Source: AP-15 sp963750195 (GTDB lineage Bacteria; Pseudomonadota; Alphaproteobacteria; ATCC43930; CGMCC-115725). From it: 64,000 bases of DNA. Below, piece by piece: positions 35,662-44,768 of the stretch (within the stretch, counting starts at the first letter, position 1; each line of letters begins with the position of its first letter). Location: contig CAVVPS010000016.1 in NCBI GenBank assembly GCA_963750195.1, positions 744,001 to 808,000 on the forward strand. The letters are read 5' to 3'. The notes beneath the pieces were generated by a model. That model did no database searches and was not told the DNA's origin. It was given only the letters and a program-made list of their open reading frames with translations. The position numbers and the translations under genes are program-made.

Positions 35662-36834
35662 TCAGGGTAGCGCTGCGTAAACCGCCTTTTCGAAGCGGTC
35701 GAATACCGCTAGCGCCTTGGCGTCGGCGAACGGGAGCAGCTGCATCAGGATCACCCCGGCGACGCCCTTGGCCGGGTCGATCCAGAAATAGGTATTGCCC
35801 AGTCCGGCCCAGGCGAGGCTGCCGGGGCTGCGGCCGCCCGGCACCTGCCCGGTCGAGATCATGAAACCGAGACCCCATTTCTTGACCATTCCGGGAAAGA
35901 ACTCGGCGTCGTTCGAATAGGGCGGGGCGGCGGTCTTCAGTAGCCGCACGTTGAGTTCGCCGATCGCGTTCTGCGCCATCAGCCTTACCGTCTCGGGCTT
36001 CAGCACCTGAGCGCCACCCGCGGCGCGCCCTTCGTCGAGGAACAGCCGCTCAAACGCCAGATAATCCGCCGCGGTGCCGTAGAGCCCACCGCCGCCCATC
36101 TCGAATTCGGGTTCCTGCGGCATCTCGAACGGGATTGGCGCCAGCGCGCCGTCCTCGCTACGGGAGTGCATGCCGGTCAGCCGGGCGCGGCGATCCGGGG
36201 TCAGCTTGAAGCCGGTGTCTTTGATGCCGATCGGTCCGAACAGGTGCTCGGCGAAATAATCGCCAAGCTTCTGACCGCTCACCCGCTCGACCGCCTTGCC
36301 GACCCAGTCGATGTTGATGCCGTAATCCCATTTGTCGCCCGGATCGAAGATCAACGGCAATGCCAGCGCCGCGTTCTCGCAGGAGATGATCCCGGGTATT
36401 CCCCTCTTCTCCATAAAGCGGCCCAAATCAGCGTTCCATATGTCGTAGACAAAGCCGGCGGTGTGGGTGATCAGGTGGCGCAGGCTGATCGGCCGCCGCG
36501 CCGGACGAAGCCGCGGCTCGCCGGCGGCGTCGAAGCCTTCGAGCACCTGAGGTGCGGCGAGTTCGGGAAGCACACCGGCAATCGGCCCATCGAGCGTGAG
36601 CTTTCCCTGCTCGACGAGCTGCATCGCCGCCGTCGAGGTGATCGCCTTGGTCATCGAGGCGATCCAGAACACCGTGTCCGCGGTCATCGCGGCGCCATCG
36701 GGCAGAGCGCGCCGGCCAAAGGCGCCCTGATAGACCGGACCCTCACGTGTCGCCGCCATCGCCACAACTCCCGGCACATCCCCCCGATCGGCGGCGGTCT
36801 TCAGCAATTCGTCGATTTGCGGCAGTTGAGGCAT
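35662..36834 (-). CDS. serine hydrolase, beta-lactamase/esterase EstB-like
   Basis: 390 aa, class-C beta-lactamase fold (PF00144). The SxxK motif is SMTKAI near residue 60 and the Y-x-N-like tyrosine is in YGINIDWVGK. The HTAG loop and the C-terminal WAGLGNTYFWIDP region, which replaces KTG, are typical of esterase-like members. The start at 36834 has AGGAGC upstream; an upstream ATG at 36900 lacks one. Probably an esterase or peptidase; not a resistance gene on this evidence. It converges on ppc. Confidence 0.88.
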   Translation of the reverse strand: MPQLPQIDELLKTAADRGDVPGVVAMAATREGPVYQGAFGRRALPDGAAMTADTVFWIASMTKAITSTAAMQLVEQGKLTLDGPIAGVLPELAAPQVLEGFDAAGEPRLRPARRPISLRHLITHTAGFVYDIWNADLGRFMEKRGIPGIISCENAALALPLIFDPGDKWDYGINIDWVGKAVERVSGQKLGDYFAEHLFGPIGIKDTGFKLTPDRRARLTGMHSRSEDGALAPIPFEMPQEPEFEMGGGGLYGTAADYLAFERLFLDEGRAAGGAQVLKPETVRLMAQNAIGELNVRLLKTAAPPYSNDAEFFPGMVKKWGLGFMISTGQVPGGRSPGSLAWAGLGNTYFWIDPAKGVAGVILMQLLPFADAKALAVFDRFEKAVYAALP

Positions 36835-37064
36835 GACGCTGCTCCTTCGATAGGTTGTTTCAGTCAAAGCCAGCGGCGCTGATTGTTGCTGGTCTCCCAT
36901 GCGGTCATCGCCTCATCACGCGGCTTCGCAAAATCCGTCGGCGGCACTATTCTATCTCGGAACAAGGGCGGATGAGCCGTCCATGTGGGAAATGTCCGGC
37001 AGAATTCCCTGTCGGTTCGCTGGCATATAACCTCGCCAACCCCTGTCACTTGGAGGACGCGTCA

Positions 37065-37695
37065 ATGATCTATGAAGTCCGTACCTATACCCTGCGCCCC
37101 GGGACCGTGCCCGAATTCGAAGAGCGCTATGCCAAGCGGCTGCCCGCTCGGGAAAAGCACTCCAAATTGGGGGGCTTCTGGCACACCGAGTTCGGTCCGC
37201 TCAATCAGGTGATCCACGTCTATCCCTACGACGATTTGCGGCACCGCACGTCGGTACGCGCAGCGATGGCGCAGGACGCCGAGCGCAACGCGCTTCCCGG
37301 CGGCGGCGAGTTCATCGTGGCGCAGGAGGCCGAGATCATGATCCCGGCGCCGTTCATGCACGCCCTCGGCAGCCGGAATTACGGCACCGGTAACGTCTAT
37401 GAGATGCGCACCTACACCTACGCCCCGGGCGACATCCCGAAGGTGCTGGAGGCGTGGGCCAAGGCCGTTCCCGATCGCGAGAAGCTCTCCCCCTTGGCAG
37501 CCTGCTGGACGAGCGAACTCGGCGGGCTCAACAAGTTCGTCCACACCTGGGTGTACAAGGATCTAAACGAGCGCGCCCGGATCCGCGAAGAATCGCCGCC
37601 GGCCCGGCCAAGCGTGGCCGCCGCAGGCCGGAGTGCGGCCGATCCGGCAGGAAAACAAGCTGCTGATCCCGGCGGCCTTCTCACCCGTGAGGTAG
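37065..37695 (+). CDS. NIPSNAP-family protein (frameshifted)
   Basis: About 209 aa when repaired: two ferredoxin-like NIPSNAP repeats, each opening with the same motif (IYEVRTYTLRPGTVPEFEER at residue 2, and VYEMRTYTYAPGDIPKVLEA at about residue 110). TGGAGGACG precedes the ATG. One extra base in 37591-37600 shifts the frame near REES; the other frame ends in WPPQAGVRPIRQENKLL and AAFSPVR with a stop at 37693-37695, the usual family ending. Function unknown; family members appear in catabolic gene clusters. Confidence 0.83.
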
Positions 37696-37724
37696 TCTTA
37701 AATCGATCAATCCCGGTCCGGCGG

Positions 37725-38469
37725 TTACAGCAGGCTGCCGCCGTCGACCGGGATGACCGTGCCGTTAACAAAGGTCATCGTCGTCGCCAGCCCGAGGATC
37801 ACCGCCGCCACCTCCTCGGGCTGACCGATCCGCTTGAGCGGGTTGTTCGCGATCCGTTGCGCGCGCTGCTCCGGGGTCCACATATCGGTCATCGGCGTCT
37901 CCATCAGGCTAGGCGCGACGGCCACCACCCGGATCGCCGGCGCCAACGCCCGCGCCAGCGACATCGTCATCGCGTGAAGCCCGGCCTTGGCGGCGGCATA
38001 GGCGATGTTGCTGCCGCCACCGCGCACCCCCGACACCGAGCCGACATTGACGACAAGGCCATGCCCGCTCGCCGCGAGCAACGACCGGCAGGCGCGCACC
38101 GTGGCGAATGGTCCCCGCAGATTGACCGCCAGCACGAAATCGAAGAAAGTCGTCGTCGAGCGCGCGCAGATCGGCATGCGGGATCACCCGGGTGCTGCCG
38201 GCATTGTTGACCAGGATGTCGAGCCGGCCTTCGGTCGCCTCGATCGAGGCGGCGAGACTTTCGATGGCGCGCGTATCCTGCGCCGGCGTATGGCTGGCCC
38301 GGTGGCCGGCGCCGGGCAGGCTCGCGATCAGCTGGTCGGCCGCCTCGACGTCATTCCCGAAGGTGACGACGACCCTCGCCCCCGCCTCCGCGAACAGGAG
38401 TGCGGTCGCGGCGCCCAGGCCCTTGCTGCCGCCGGTCACCAGCGCGACTTGGCCGTCGAGCTGGCCCAT
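37725..38469 (-). CDS. short-chain dehydrogenase/reductase (frameshifted)
   Basis: About 247 aa classical SDR when repaired. The nucleotide-binding motif is TGGSKGLGAATA, then NNAG, the catalytic Ser region GSVSG and YxxxK as YAAAKAG. It ends with FVNGTVIPVDGGSLL, typical of FabG-like members. One extra T (AAA at 38146-38148 on the plus strand) breaks the frame between RALDDDF and FDFVLAVNLRG. It follows the MetX-like gene by 30 bp on the same strand, so they are likely co-transcribed. Confidence 0.86.
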
Positions 38470-38499
38470 GATCGCTGCTCCCGATGAACCTGCGCGCGT

Positions 38500-39570
38500 C
38501 TATTCGGCCGCCGCCTGCAGCGGGGCGCCAAGGGTTTTCATGAACTCGATCAGATAGGGCTTCCACAGCTCGGCGTAGAAATGGCTGAAGTGCCCGTGTG
38601 TGTTCGGGCCCGCCGGGATCAGCACATAGCGGCCGTGGCGCACCCGCTTCATCGCCCGCTCGACGGTGCCGAGCTCGGGCGGATTGGCGTGATCCTCGGC
38701 GTCGTTGATCAGCATCACCTTGGCCTTGATCTTGTCGAAATCGGGCTCCGGGTTGTAGTCCATGATCGCCTCGATCGCCCAGAGCGAGTTGTTGGCGTCG
38801 CCCTTGGCGGCCTGGGCGAGGCGCTGCTCGTAGAGCGCGTTGGCGGCGGCGAGGGTCGGCGCCATTTCCTGAATCCGGGTCGGGCTTTCAGTGCCGAAAT
38901 TCCCGGCCGCGGCGTAGATGTAGTGACGCGGGTTCGTCTCGTAGAACCCGTTGTTCCAGTCCGGGTCGTGGCGGATCGCCTCGGCCTGGGCGCGACGGCC
39001 GAGCCAGTTGCGGCCGCTGATCTCGACCGGCTGGCATGAGATCGGCACCACCCCGTCCATCAAATCGGGGTACATCTCGGCCCACATCCAGGCATGCATG
39101 CCGCCCATCGAGCTGCCGATAACCAGGCGCAGATGGGCGACATCGAGGCCTTCAGCTGATCAGCCGATGGCCGGACTCGATCATGTCATGATAGCGGTAA
39201 TGGGGAAATTTCCCTTTGAGCCCGTCGGACGGCTTGCTCGATCCGCCGCGCCCGATCGCGTCCGGCATGATCATGAAGTATTCGCGCCGCATCGAGCGGC
39301 TGCCCGGCCATAAACAGCTCGTCGGCGAGGCTCGGGCGCAACCAATTGGCGCCGGTGCCAGTATTGCCCTGCAACAGCAGCACGCCGTTGACGATCTTGC
39401 CCGCGGCGTTGCGCTTGGCCGTCCCCAGGGTGCGGTAGTGGAGCTTCAGCTCGGGCAATGTCTCGCCGCTGCGGAACACATAATTCCGGATGACGAAAGT
39501 CACCCTCCCGATAATTCGGCCACCTGGCTAGTTCGGCAGGCGCAGTGGCGTCAGCGGCATGAGCAGACAT
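38500..39570 (-). CDS. MetX-like alpha/beta hydrolase (three frameshifts)
   Basis: About 355 aa when repaired, similar to homoserine O-acetyltransferase-type hydrolases. It starts MSAHAADATAPAELARWPNY with AGGAGG upstream. Segments occur in three shifted frames: GDFVIRNYVFRSGETLPEL, then EYFMIMPDAIGRGGSSKPSD, then LRLVIGSSMGGMHAWMWA with the nucleophile Ser. It ends with GHFSHFYAELWKPYL (catalytic His region). Break points lie near 39496-39498, 39281-39290 and 39155-39160. Because the substrate is undefined I avoid the name metX. It is either a pseudogene or badly affected by consensus errors; the latter fits the region. Confidence 0.8.
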
Positions 39571-39873
39571 TGGCGGGTCCCTCCTATTCGGTTCGAAGGA
39601 TATAGGCTACCCGTACCCAGAGAAAGCCGTGTGTCGGGCAGCGCGCGCCGAGACTGGTCGCTTTTCCTTTCACGGCATCTCCGGCGGCAAAATTCGTGGT
39701 ATCTCCACCACTCTCTGCGTTGCGCCGCCCAGACGCAGCGCACTGGCGGAGGACATAGCCCCTGGACCTATTACTCTTCGGGGCTACGGCCGGCTTGCCG
39801 ACGTAATGACTGGGCGGCGAATGGCGACAGTTCGAGGCGCAATACGTTACGCTTTTTCAACCCTACGCTTTCT
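39571..39873. other. 300-bp intergenic, transition into AT-rich island
   Basis: Between the divergent MetX-like gene and the GH19-type gene. Base composition falls from GC-rich to clearly AT-rich between about 39800 and 39900. No transposase, tRNA or direct repeat is seen at this edge. Confidence 0.4.
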
Positions 39874-39894
39874 ATGCCAGTGCAGGAGGTGAGG

Positions 39895-40792
39895 TTGGCC
39901 GATTTAAGCGAAAACCTGAAGGTGACAACGATCAACAACGATTTGGAATCCGACACCGTAAAGGAGCGTACAAATATATGGGAAATAGCGAAATCGGTAA
40001 GCGCGATTGCTTCAGCCGTCGTGATTCCAGTCGTTCTATTACTGGCCAGTAATGAATTCTCGAGCCATAAAAGAACGAGAGATACAAGGAAAATTCGTCG
40101 AACTTGCTGTTAACATATTACGAGAGCACCCTTCAGAAGACACTCGTAATATTCGCGGCTGGGCGACACAAGTGATTAACGCATATTCTGGAGTTCCATT
40201 ATCGGAAAAAACAAAGAACGACCTGATCGAAAATGCTCCCATACTTCGGTACGAGGGCAGAATGGATCTCGGCAATACGCAGCCTGGTGATGGTGCTCGC
40301 TTTGTCGGCCGTGGCTATCTCATGATAACCGGCAGAGCCAATTACCAAATCTATGGAACTAAAATTGGCGTCGACTTAGTAAATAATCCCGAGAGAGTTG
40401 AAGATCCTTCGATTTCGGCAAAGGTTTTGGTCGAGTATTTCCTCAACCGTAAGGAGCGATTTCTGACGGCTCTACAGGCGAAGGACTACGTTCTTTTAAG
40501 GCGGTTAGTCAACGGAGGCAGCTACGGGATACGTGACGTACAAAACAAATTCGCTCTCTACCAGAAAGTCCTAGCAGCGCACCCTGACGGTACAGGATTA
40601 AATAAAATAGTGGAGGTTGCCAACCCGGATTGGGTGACCATACATGTACCGGCCATTCTAAGCGCGCTAGATGCCGCCTCAATTACAGATACCGATGCAC
40701 GAGCATATATACTCGCTACAGCTGATTTTGAGTCCAAACAAGGTACCGTGATGAAGGAGTTGGACGCACCTAGCGTGGCGCGCCGGGGTTAG
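39895..40792 (+). CDS. membrane-anchored GH19-type lysozyme/chitinase-like protein, permuted or truncated, frameshifted
   Basis: About 300 aa in an AT-rich island unlike its neighbours. It starts at TTG 39895 with AGGAGG upstream (ATG at 39874 is in frame). The N-terminus is cytosolic (LSENLKVTTINNDLESD), then one helix SAIASAVVIPVVLLLA. A helical linker begins IKEREIQGKFVELAVNIL, in a second frame after one extra base near 40060-40066. The GH19 core follows (RYEGRMDLGNTQPGDGARF, GRGYLMITGRANY, and NGGSYGIRDV). The part that normally comes first in GH19, with the catalytic Glu (ARAYILATADFESKQGTVMK), comes last, and the frame ends at the 3' end of the opposing amidohydrolase. Either permuted, a truncated tandem copy, or misassembled. 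Confidence 0.7.
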
Positions 40793-41930
40793 CGCGTGCG
40801 TAGAAGCGGGTGGCATTGTCCCATAGCAGCTTCCGCTTTCGCTCCCTGTCCATCACCCAGTCCGCTACCAGCGAGACCGACTCGGGAAAGTGGCTTTCGC
40901 CGTGCGGATAGTCCGACGCGTACATCAGCACGTGATCGCCGACCAGATCGATGACGGCGTTAGTCAGCCTGGCGCCCTCCGGGATCTCGATGCTCTGGAA
41001 ATAGCGCCCGCCGGTGACGTACTCGCTCGGCTTGTGGCTGAGTTCGGGGAGTGCGGCTTTGATCGTCTCGGCGTGCTCGTCGAGCCGCGCCATCCAGAAC
41101 GGCAGCCAGCCGTGCCCGGCCTCCAATGTGCCCACGCGCAAGGTCGGGTAGCGATCCATCACCCCGCTGCCGATCATCGCCGCCATGTTGCGCATGCCGC
41201 ACCAGGGGTGCGCGGCTGAGCGCTGCAGCCACAGATTGTCCCAGGTATCCTGCCCGCCCGGCGCATAAGGCGGCATCACCGTGAAGGTGTGAAGCACAAC
41301 CGCAAGGTCGAGTTCGGCGGCTTTGGCATAGAGCGGCTCCAATGCCGGGTGGTCGAGCGGCATGCCGACCGGCGCGTAGACCATCATCCCCCAGGCCCAA
41401 GCGGATTGACCCCAGCGGCGGATCTCGCCGAGCGCTCCCTCGATATCGCGCGCCGCGGCCAGGATCACCCCGCCGAGCCGGTTCGGGTAGGCGCCGCAAT
41501 AGTCTGCCATCCAGCGGTGATAGGCGCGGTACATCGCCATTTCGAGGATCACATCGTCGCTGGCCGTCCAGGTGCCGAACCAGCCCGAGGGCAGCGTCAG
41601 GTTCACATCGACACCCTCATGATCCATGTCCTTGATGCGCTCTGCGGGTTCGGCATCGACCAGCGGCGAGGGTTCGCGCGACCGCTTCACGCCGGTGAAG
41701 CCGGCCATGTATCCGCTCGGCGCTTGGTCGGGTTCGGCCATCCCTAGCCGGCGGCGATAGCGACGCTGGCCCTTGGTGTAGGTCACCTGGCCGGAGCGGC
41801 CCTGGGACTTGTACGCGTCCCAGTCTCGCAGCCGGTCCTTTTCGGCCTGGCTCAGATAGCCGGCAAGAATGCGCGCGTCCGGGCCGACATGGGTGTCGGA
41901 GTTGAAGATCCTGAAACCGTCGCGCGCCAT
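40770..41930 (-). CDS. amidohydrolase-2 family protein (PF04909)
   Basis: 386 aa TIM-barrel metal hydrolase or decarboxylase, related to the aminocarboxymuconate-semialdehyde decarboxylase superfamily. Seen: FNSDTHVGP at the N-terminus in place of HxH, VVLHTFTV (metal-binding His), and LEAGHGWLPFWMARLDE. MYASDYPHGESHFPES near residue 345 carries the conserved Asp. Its stop overlaps the 3' end of the GH19-type gene by 23 bp. It is 31 bp downstream of the isocitrate-lyase-family gene and likely the last gene of that operon. Confidence 0.88.
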   Translation of the reverse strand: MARDGFRIFNSDTHVGPDARILAGYLSQAEKDRLRDWDAYKSQGRSGQVTYTKGQRRYRRRLGMAEPDQAPSGYMAGFTGVKRSREPSPLVDAEPAERIKDMDHEGVDVNLTLPSGWFGTWTASDDVILEMAMYRAYHRWMADYCGAYPNRLGGVILAAARDIEGALGEIRRWGQSAWAWGMMVYAPVGMPLDHPALEPLYAKAAELDLAVVLHTFTVMPPYAPGGQDTWDNLWLQRSAAHPWCGMRNMAAMIGSGVMDRYPTLRVGTLEAGHGWLPFWMARLDEHAETIKAALPELSHKPSEYVTGGRYFQSIEIPEGARLTNAVIDLVGDHVLMYASDYPHGESHFPESVSLVADWVMDRERKRKLLWDNATRFYARANPGAPR

Positions 41931-41961
41931 GGCTCACCTCGCTTCGAATGGACCTTGAGAT

Positions 41962-42894
41962 CTATCGTCGGCGATCGCCCGACGAAAAATAGCGTTGCTC
42001 GAGCGCCTGCTGCTTTGCTCCGCTTTCGCCATCCTCCGGCATCTCGGGAGTGGGATAGGGCTTGTCGCGGCGGCTCTCGACAAAGGCATCCCAGGCCTTC
42101 ACGCCACCCGACTGGAACGCGGTCATGAAGTCCCACAACGCCGCCCAGGTGACGTTATGGGTGAAACCGGGATACCAGGCGATGGTGACGCCGAGCGCCA
42201 GATGCTCGTCGAGATCGAGATAGCGGCCAAGCCTGCCCTTCATGAACGAAAACGGCCCCGTTACCGCGGCGCGCGCCGCTCTGATTTCGTCGGTCGAATG
42301 GGGCGATTCGAACTGCACCCAGTCGACACCGGCTTCCTCGCCGTAACCTCGTAACCGCGCAACCGTGTCTTGCAACGTGCCGCCGGTGGCGTCGCGGGCG
42401 TAGCACTGGGCCATCACCACGAAATTCGGGTCGAGCTCGTTCTTCATGTCGACCGCTGCACGGTAGCGCGCGATCGCCTGGTCGAGCGACACGACCTCGA
42501 CGCCGGCGCTCTGCGTCTTGCGCTTGGCTTCGATCGGCTGATCGTCGATGCGTATTCCGGCAACGCCGGCCCGGATGCATTCGCGTATCATCCGGCGCAC
42601 GGCCATGATGCCGCCGTGACCGGTGTCGCCGTCCATGATCACCGGGATCGACACGCTCTCGGCGATCCAGCCGGCGATTGTCACGCATTCGGTCATCGTC
42701 GCGGTGCCGACATCCGCCAGACCGGTATAGGCGCCGACGACCCCGCCGGTGCCGACAAACAGTGCCTCGCAACCGGCCTTCTCCATGATCCGGGCATGCG
42801 CCGCAGTCGGCGGGTGGAGGACCGCCAAAACCTTGTCCCGGCGATGGATCAATTCCTGCAAGCGAGCCGATTTAGCATGTGGCTCTGCGCTCAT
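41962..42894 (-). CDS. isocitrate lyase / PEP mutase family protein
   Basis: 310 aa. The ICL/PEPM superfamily forms or breaks C-C bonds of 2-oxoacids or phosphonates. Seen: GTGGVVGAYTGLADVGTATM, the Mg-binding DGDTGHGG, IRIDDQPIEAKRKTQSAG where the flexible catalytic loop of isocitrate lyase would carry KKCGH, and a VQFESPHS strand. The missing Cys in the loop suggests a lyase other than isocitrate lyase, such as oxaloacetate- or methylisocitrate-type enzymes. The ATG at 42894 has GAGGGAG upstream. It sits between an uncharacterised gene downstream of gap and an amidohydrolase. Confidence 0.87.
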   Translation of the reverse strand: MSAEPHAKSARLQELIHRRDKVLAVLHPPTAAHARIMEKAGCEALFVGTGGVVGAYTGLADVGTATMTECVTIAGWIAESVSIPVIMDGDTGHGGIMAVRRMIRECIRAGVAGIRIDDQPIEAKRKTQSAGVEVVSLDQAIARYRAAVDMKNELDPNFVVMAQCYARDATGGTLQDTVARLRGYGEEAGVDWVQFESPHSTDEIRAARAAVTGPFSFMKGRLGRYLDLDEHLALGVTIAWYPGFTHNVTWAALWDFMTAFQSGGVKAWDAFVESRRDKPYPTPEMPEDGESGAKQQALEQRYFSSGDRRR

Positions 42895-42913
42895 GACGGT
42901 CGCTCCCTCAATT

Positions 42914-43330
42914 TCACGCTCGGTCGACGAGGATATCGGCGCAACGCTGCTCGACGCTCTCCGCCGAGGCGAAAAAATCGGCGCCGAGGTCGAGCACCGG
43001 GGCCGGGCGGGTGGTTTCGAGCCGCACACCGTGTTGTCGGGCGATGTCGGCGAGGCGGCTCGCGACGTCCGTCCGGCCGGTGAACACAACGGCTTCGATT
43101 TGCGCGCGGATCGCTGCTAGTGCGGCGCCCGCCTGATCGCCGCAATCGAGGATGGCCGAGAAGCGGGCGTCAGGTACGGCCTCACGCGCCGCCGCTACCA
43201 CCGAGCCGAACCAGCCCGGGCCGACGTAAATGCCGGCTTCAGGGGCGCTCGACAGGATGATCGAGCGGCCGGTGCGGGTGCCGGCCTTTAGCGCGCCGAT
43301 CGCATGGGCGAGCGAGTGGACGATGATCAC
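42914..43330 (-). CDS. conserved hypothetical protein downstream of gap
   Basis: About 138 aa with GTG at 43330 as the most likely start (the open frame goes further up but is low complexity). It reads IIVHSLAHAIGALKAGTRTG, then APEAGIYVGPGWFGSVVAAA, FSAILDCGDQAGAALAAIR and VLDLGADFF. It has an alternating strand-helix pattern, which suggests a small Rossmann-like alpha/beta fold. I recall similar proteins near central-metabolism genes in alphaproteobacteria but no function. It starts 68 bp after gap and ends 19 bp before the ICL-family gene, so it belongs to that operon. Confidence 0.7.
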   Translation of the reverse strand: MIIVHSLAHAIGALKAGTRTGRSIILSSAPEAGIYVGPGWFGSVVAAAREAVPDARFSAILDCGDQAGAALAAIRAQIEAVVFTGRTDVASRLADIARQHGVRLETTRPAPVLDLGADFFASAESVEQRCADILVDRA

Positions 43331-43398
43331 GAGGGGAGCGGTCGGCCCCCCAGCCCGAGCCTCTGCCTCCGTGCGGCAACCGGGGGTGCCAGGCCCCG

Positions 43399-44409
43399 TC
43401 AGGCGAGCCCGCCGAAATAGGCGGCGACCTCGACCATGCGGTTCGAGAAGCCCCACTCGTTGTCGTACCACGAGAGGACGCGAACAAACCGCTTGTCGAG
43501 CACCTGGGTCTGGGTCACGTCGAACACGGAACTATGCGGGTCGTGGTTGAAATCGACCGAAACCGTCGGCGCCTTGTTAATGCCGACGATGCCCTTGAGG
43601 CGGTTCGACTTGGCGGCATCTTCCATCAGCGCATTGACCTCGTCGCCCGAGGTTTCGCGGGCCGAGTCGAATGTGAAGTCGATCAGCGACACGTTGGCGG
43701 TCGGCACCCGGATCGCGGTGCCATCGAGTTTGCCCTTGAGCGCCGGCAATACCAGCCCGACCGCCTTGGCCGCCCCGGTCGAGGTCGGGATCAGGGAGAG
43801 GGCCGCCGCCCGCGCCCGGCGCAGATCCGAATGCAACGTGTCGACCGTGTTCTGGTCGCCGGTATAGGAGTGGATCGTCGTCATGTAGCCGCGTTCGATG
43901 CCGATCCCTTTGTGGAGCACATAGGCGACCGGGGCCAGGCAGTTGGTCGTGCACGACGCGTTCGAAATGATCTGGTGTTCGGGCTTCAGATCGTCCTGGT
44001 TGACGCCCATCACCAGGGTCAGGTCGGCGCCGTCGGCCGGAGCCGAAATAATGACTTTCTTCGCACCGGCTTCGAGGTGCTTGGCCGCAGCCTCGCGCTT
44101 GGTAAAGATCCCGGTGCATTCGAGCGCGACATCGACCCCGAGCCGGCGCCAGGGCAATTTGGCCGGGTCGCGCTCGGCGGTCACCGTAATCTTGCCGCGG
44201 CCGATATCCATCCAGCCTTCGCCGGTGGCGACCTCGCCCGGAAAGCGACCGTGAACACTGTCGTAGCGCAGCAAATGGGCGTTGGTTTCGACCGGGCCGA
44301 GATCGTTGATGCCGACGATTTCGATGTCGTCGCGCCGGCTCTCGCAAGCCGCCCGCATCACCAGCCGGCCAATGCGGCCAAAACCGTTGATCGCTACCCG
44401 TACCGTCAT
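43399..44409 (-). CDS. gap: glyceraldehyde-3-phosphate dehydrogenase, type I
   Basis: 336 aa glycolytic/gluconeogenic enzyme converting glyceraldehyde-3-phosphate to 1,3-bisphosphoglycerate with NAD. Seen: VAINGFGRIGRLVMRAA (Rossmann) and the catalytic SNASCTTNCLAP (Cys about 152). His in HSYTGDQ and the C-terminal WYDNEWGFSNRM are also present. In many alphaproteobacteria gap follows tkt; here only the 3' end of tkt remains upstream. Intact frame. Confidence 0.97.
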   Translation of the reverse strand: MTVRVAINGFGRIGRLVMRAACESRRDDIEIVGINDLGPVETNAHLLRYDSVHGRFPGEVATGEGWMDIGRGKITVTAERDPAKLPWRRLGVDVALECTGIFTKREAAAKHLEAGAKKVIISAPADGADLTLVMGVNQDDLKPEHQIISNASCTTNCLAPVAYVLHKGIGIERGYMTTIHSYTGDQNTVDTLHSDLRRARAAALSLIPTSTGAAKAVGLVLPALKGKLDGTAIRVPTANVSLIDFTFDSARETSGDEVNALMEDAAKSNRLKGIVGINKAPTVSVDFNHDPHSSVFDVTQTQVLDKRFVRVLSWYDNEWGFSNRMVEVAAYFGGLA

Positions 44410-44439
44410 GGCCCGCTCCTCCCGAAGGCTTTCGCCAAT

Positions 44440-44640
44440 CTATAGGAGCGAGCGGGCGGCCTCTGCAACCCTCTCGGCAGTAATGCCGAAATGCGGGTAA
44501 AGCCACCTCGCCCGGGGTCGAGGCGCCTAAGCCGTGCATGCCGATAAAGGCCCCGCGCGGTCCAGTCCAGCGATCCCAGCCGAAACCGGCGGCGGCCTCG
44601 ACCGCGACCCGGGGTGCGGCGCCAAGAACTCGGTCGCAGA
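44440..44640 (-). pseudogene. tkt: 3' remnant of transketolase (tkt)
   Basis: The minus strand encodes RVAVEAAAGFGWDRWTGPRG, AFIGMHGLGAS, and after one extra base at about 44501-44507, LYPHFGITAERVAEAARSLL with a stop at 44440-44442. This is the C-terminal end of transketolase. Upstream of about 44640 there is no further tkt homology; the frame runs into sequence leading to the plus-strand NHL gene. The position directly before gap matches the tkt-gap order, so the rest of tkt was lost or moved by rearrangement, or the contig is chimeric. Confidence 0.72.
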
Positions 44641-44768
44641 GCCACCGGGCGAGGGCAAGCGCGAACCGGGCCCGGTCGTAAGGATTGTTTCACCGTGACG
44701 GCTTCGCTAACCTCGGCAAAGCCGGGTTTTCTGCGGCCGCATCGACCGCACGAGAGGGGACGCGAGCT

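Noticed and set aside
35662..36834. Antibiotic-resistance beta-lactamase
   Set aside because: It has the fold and SxxK but an esterase-like C-terminal motif and no signal peptide from the preferred start.
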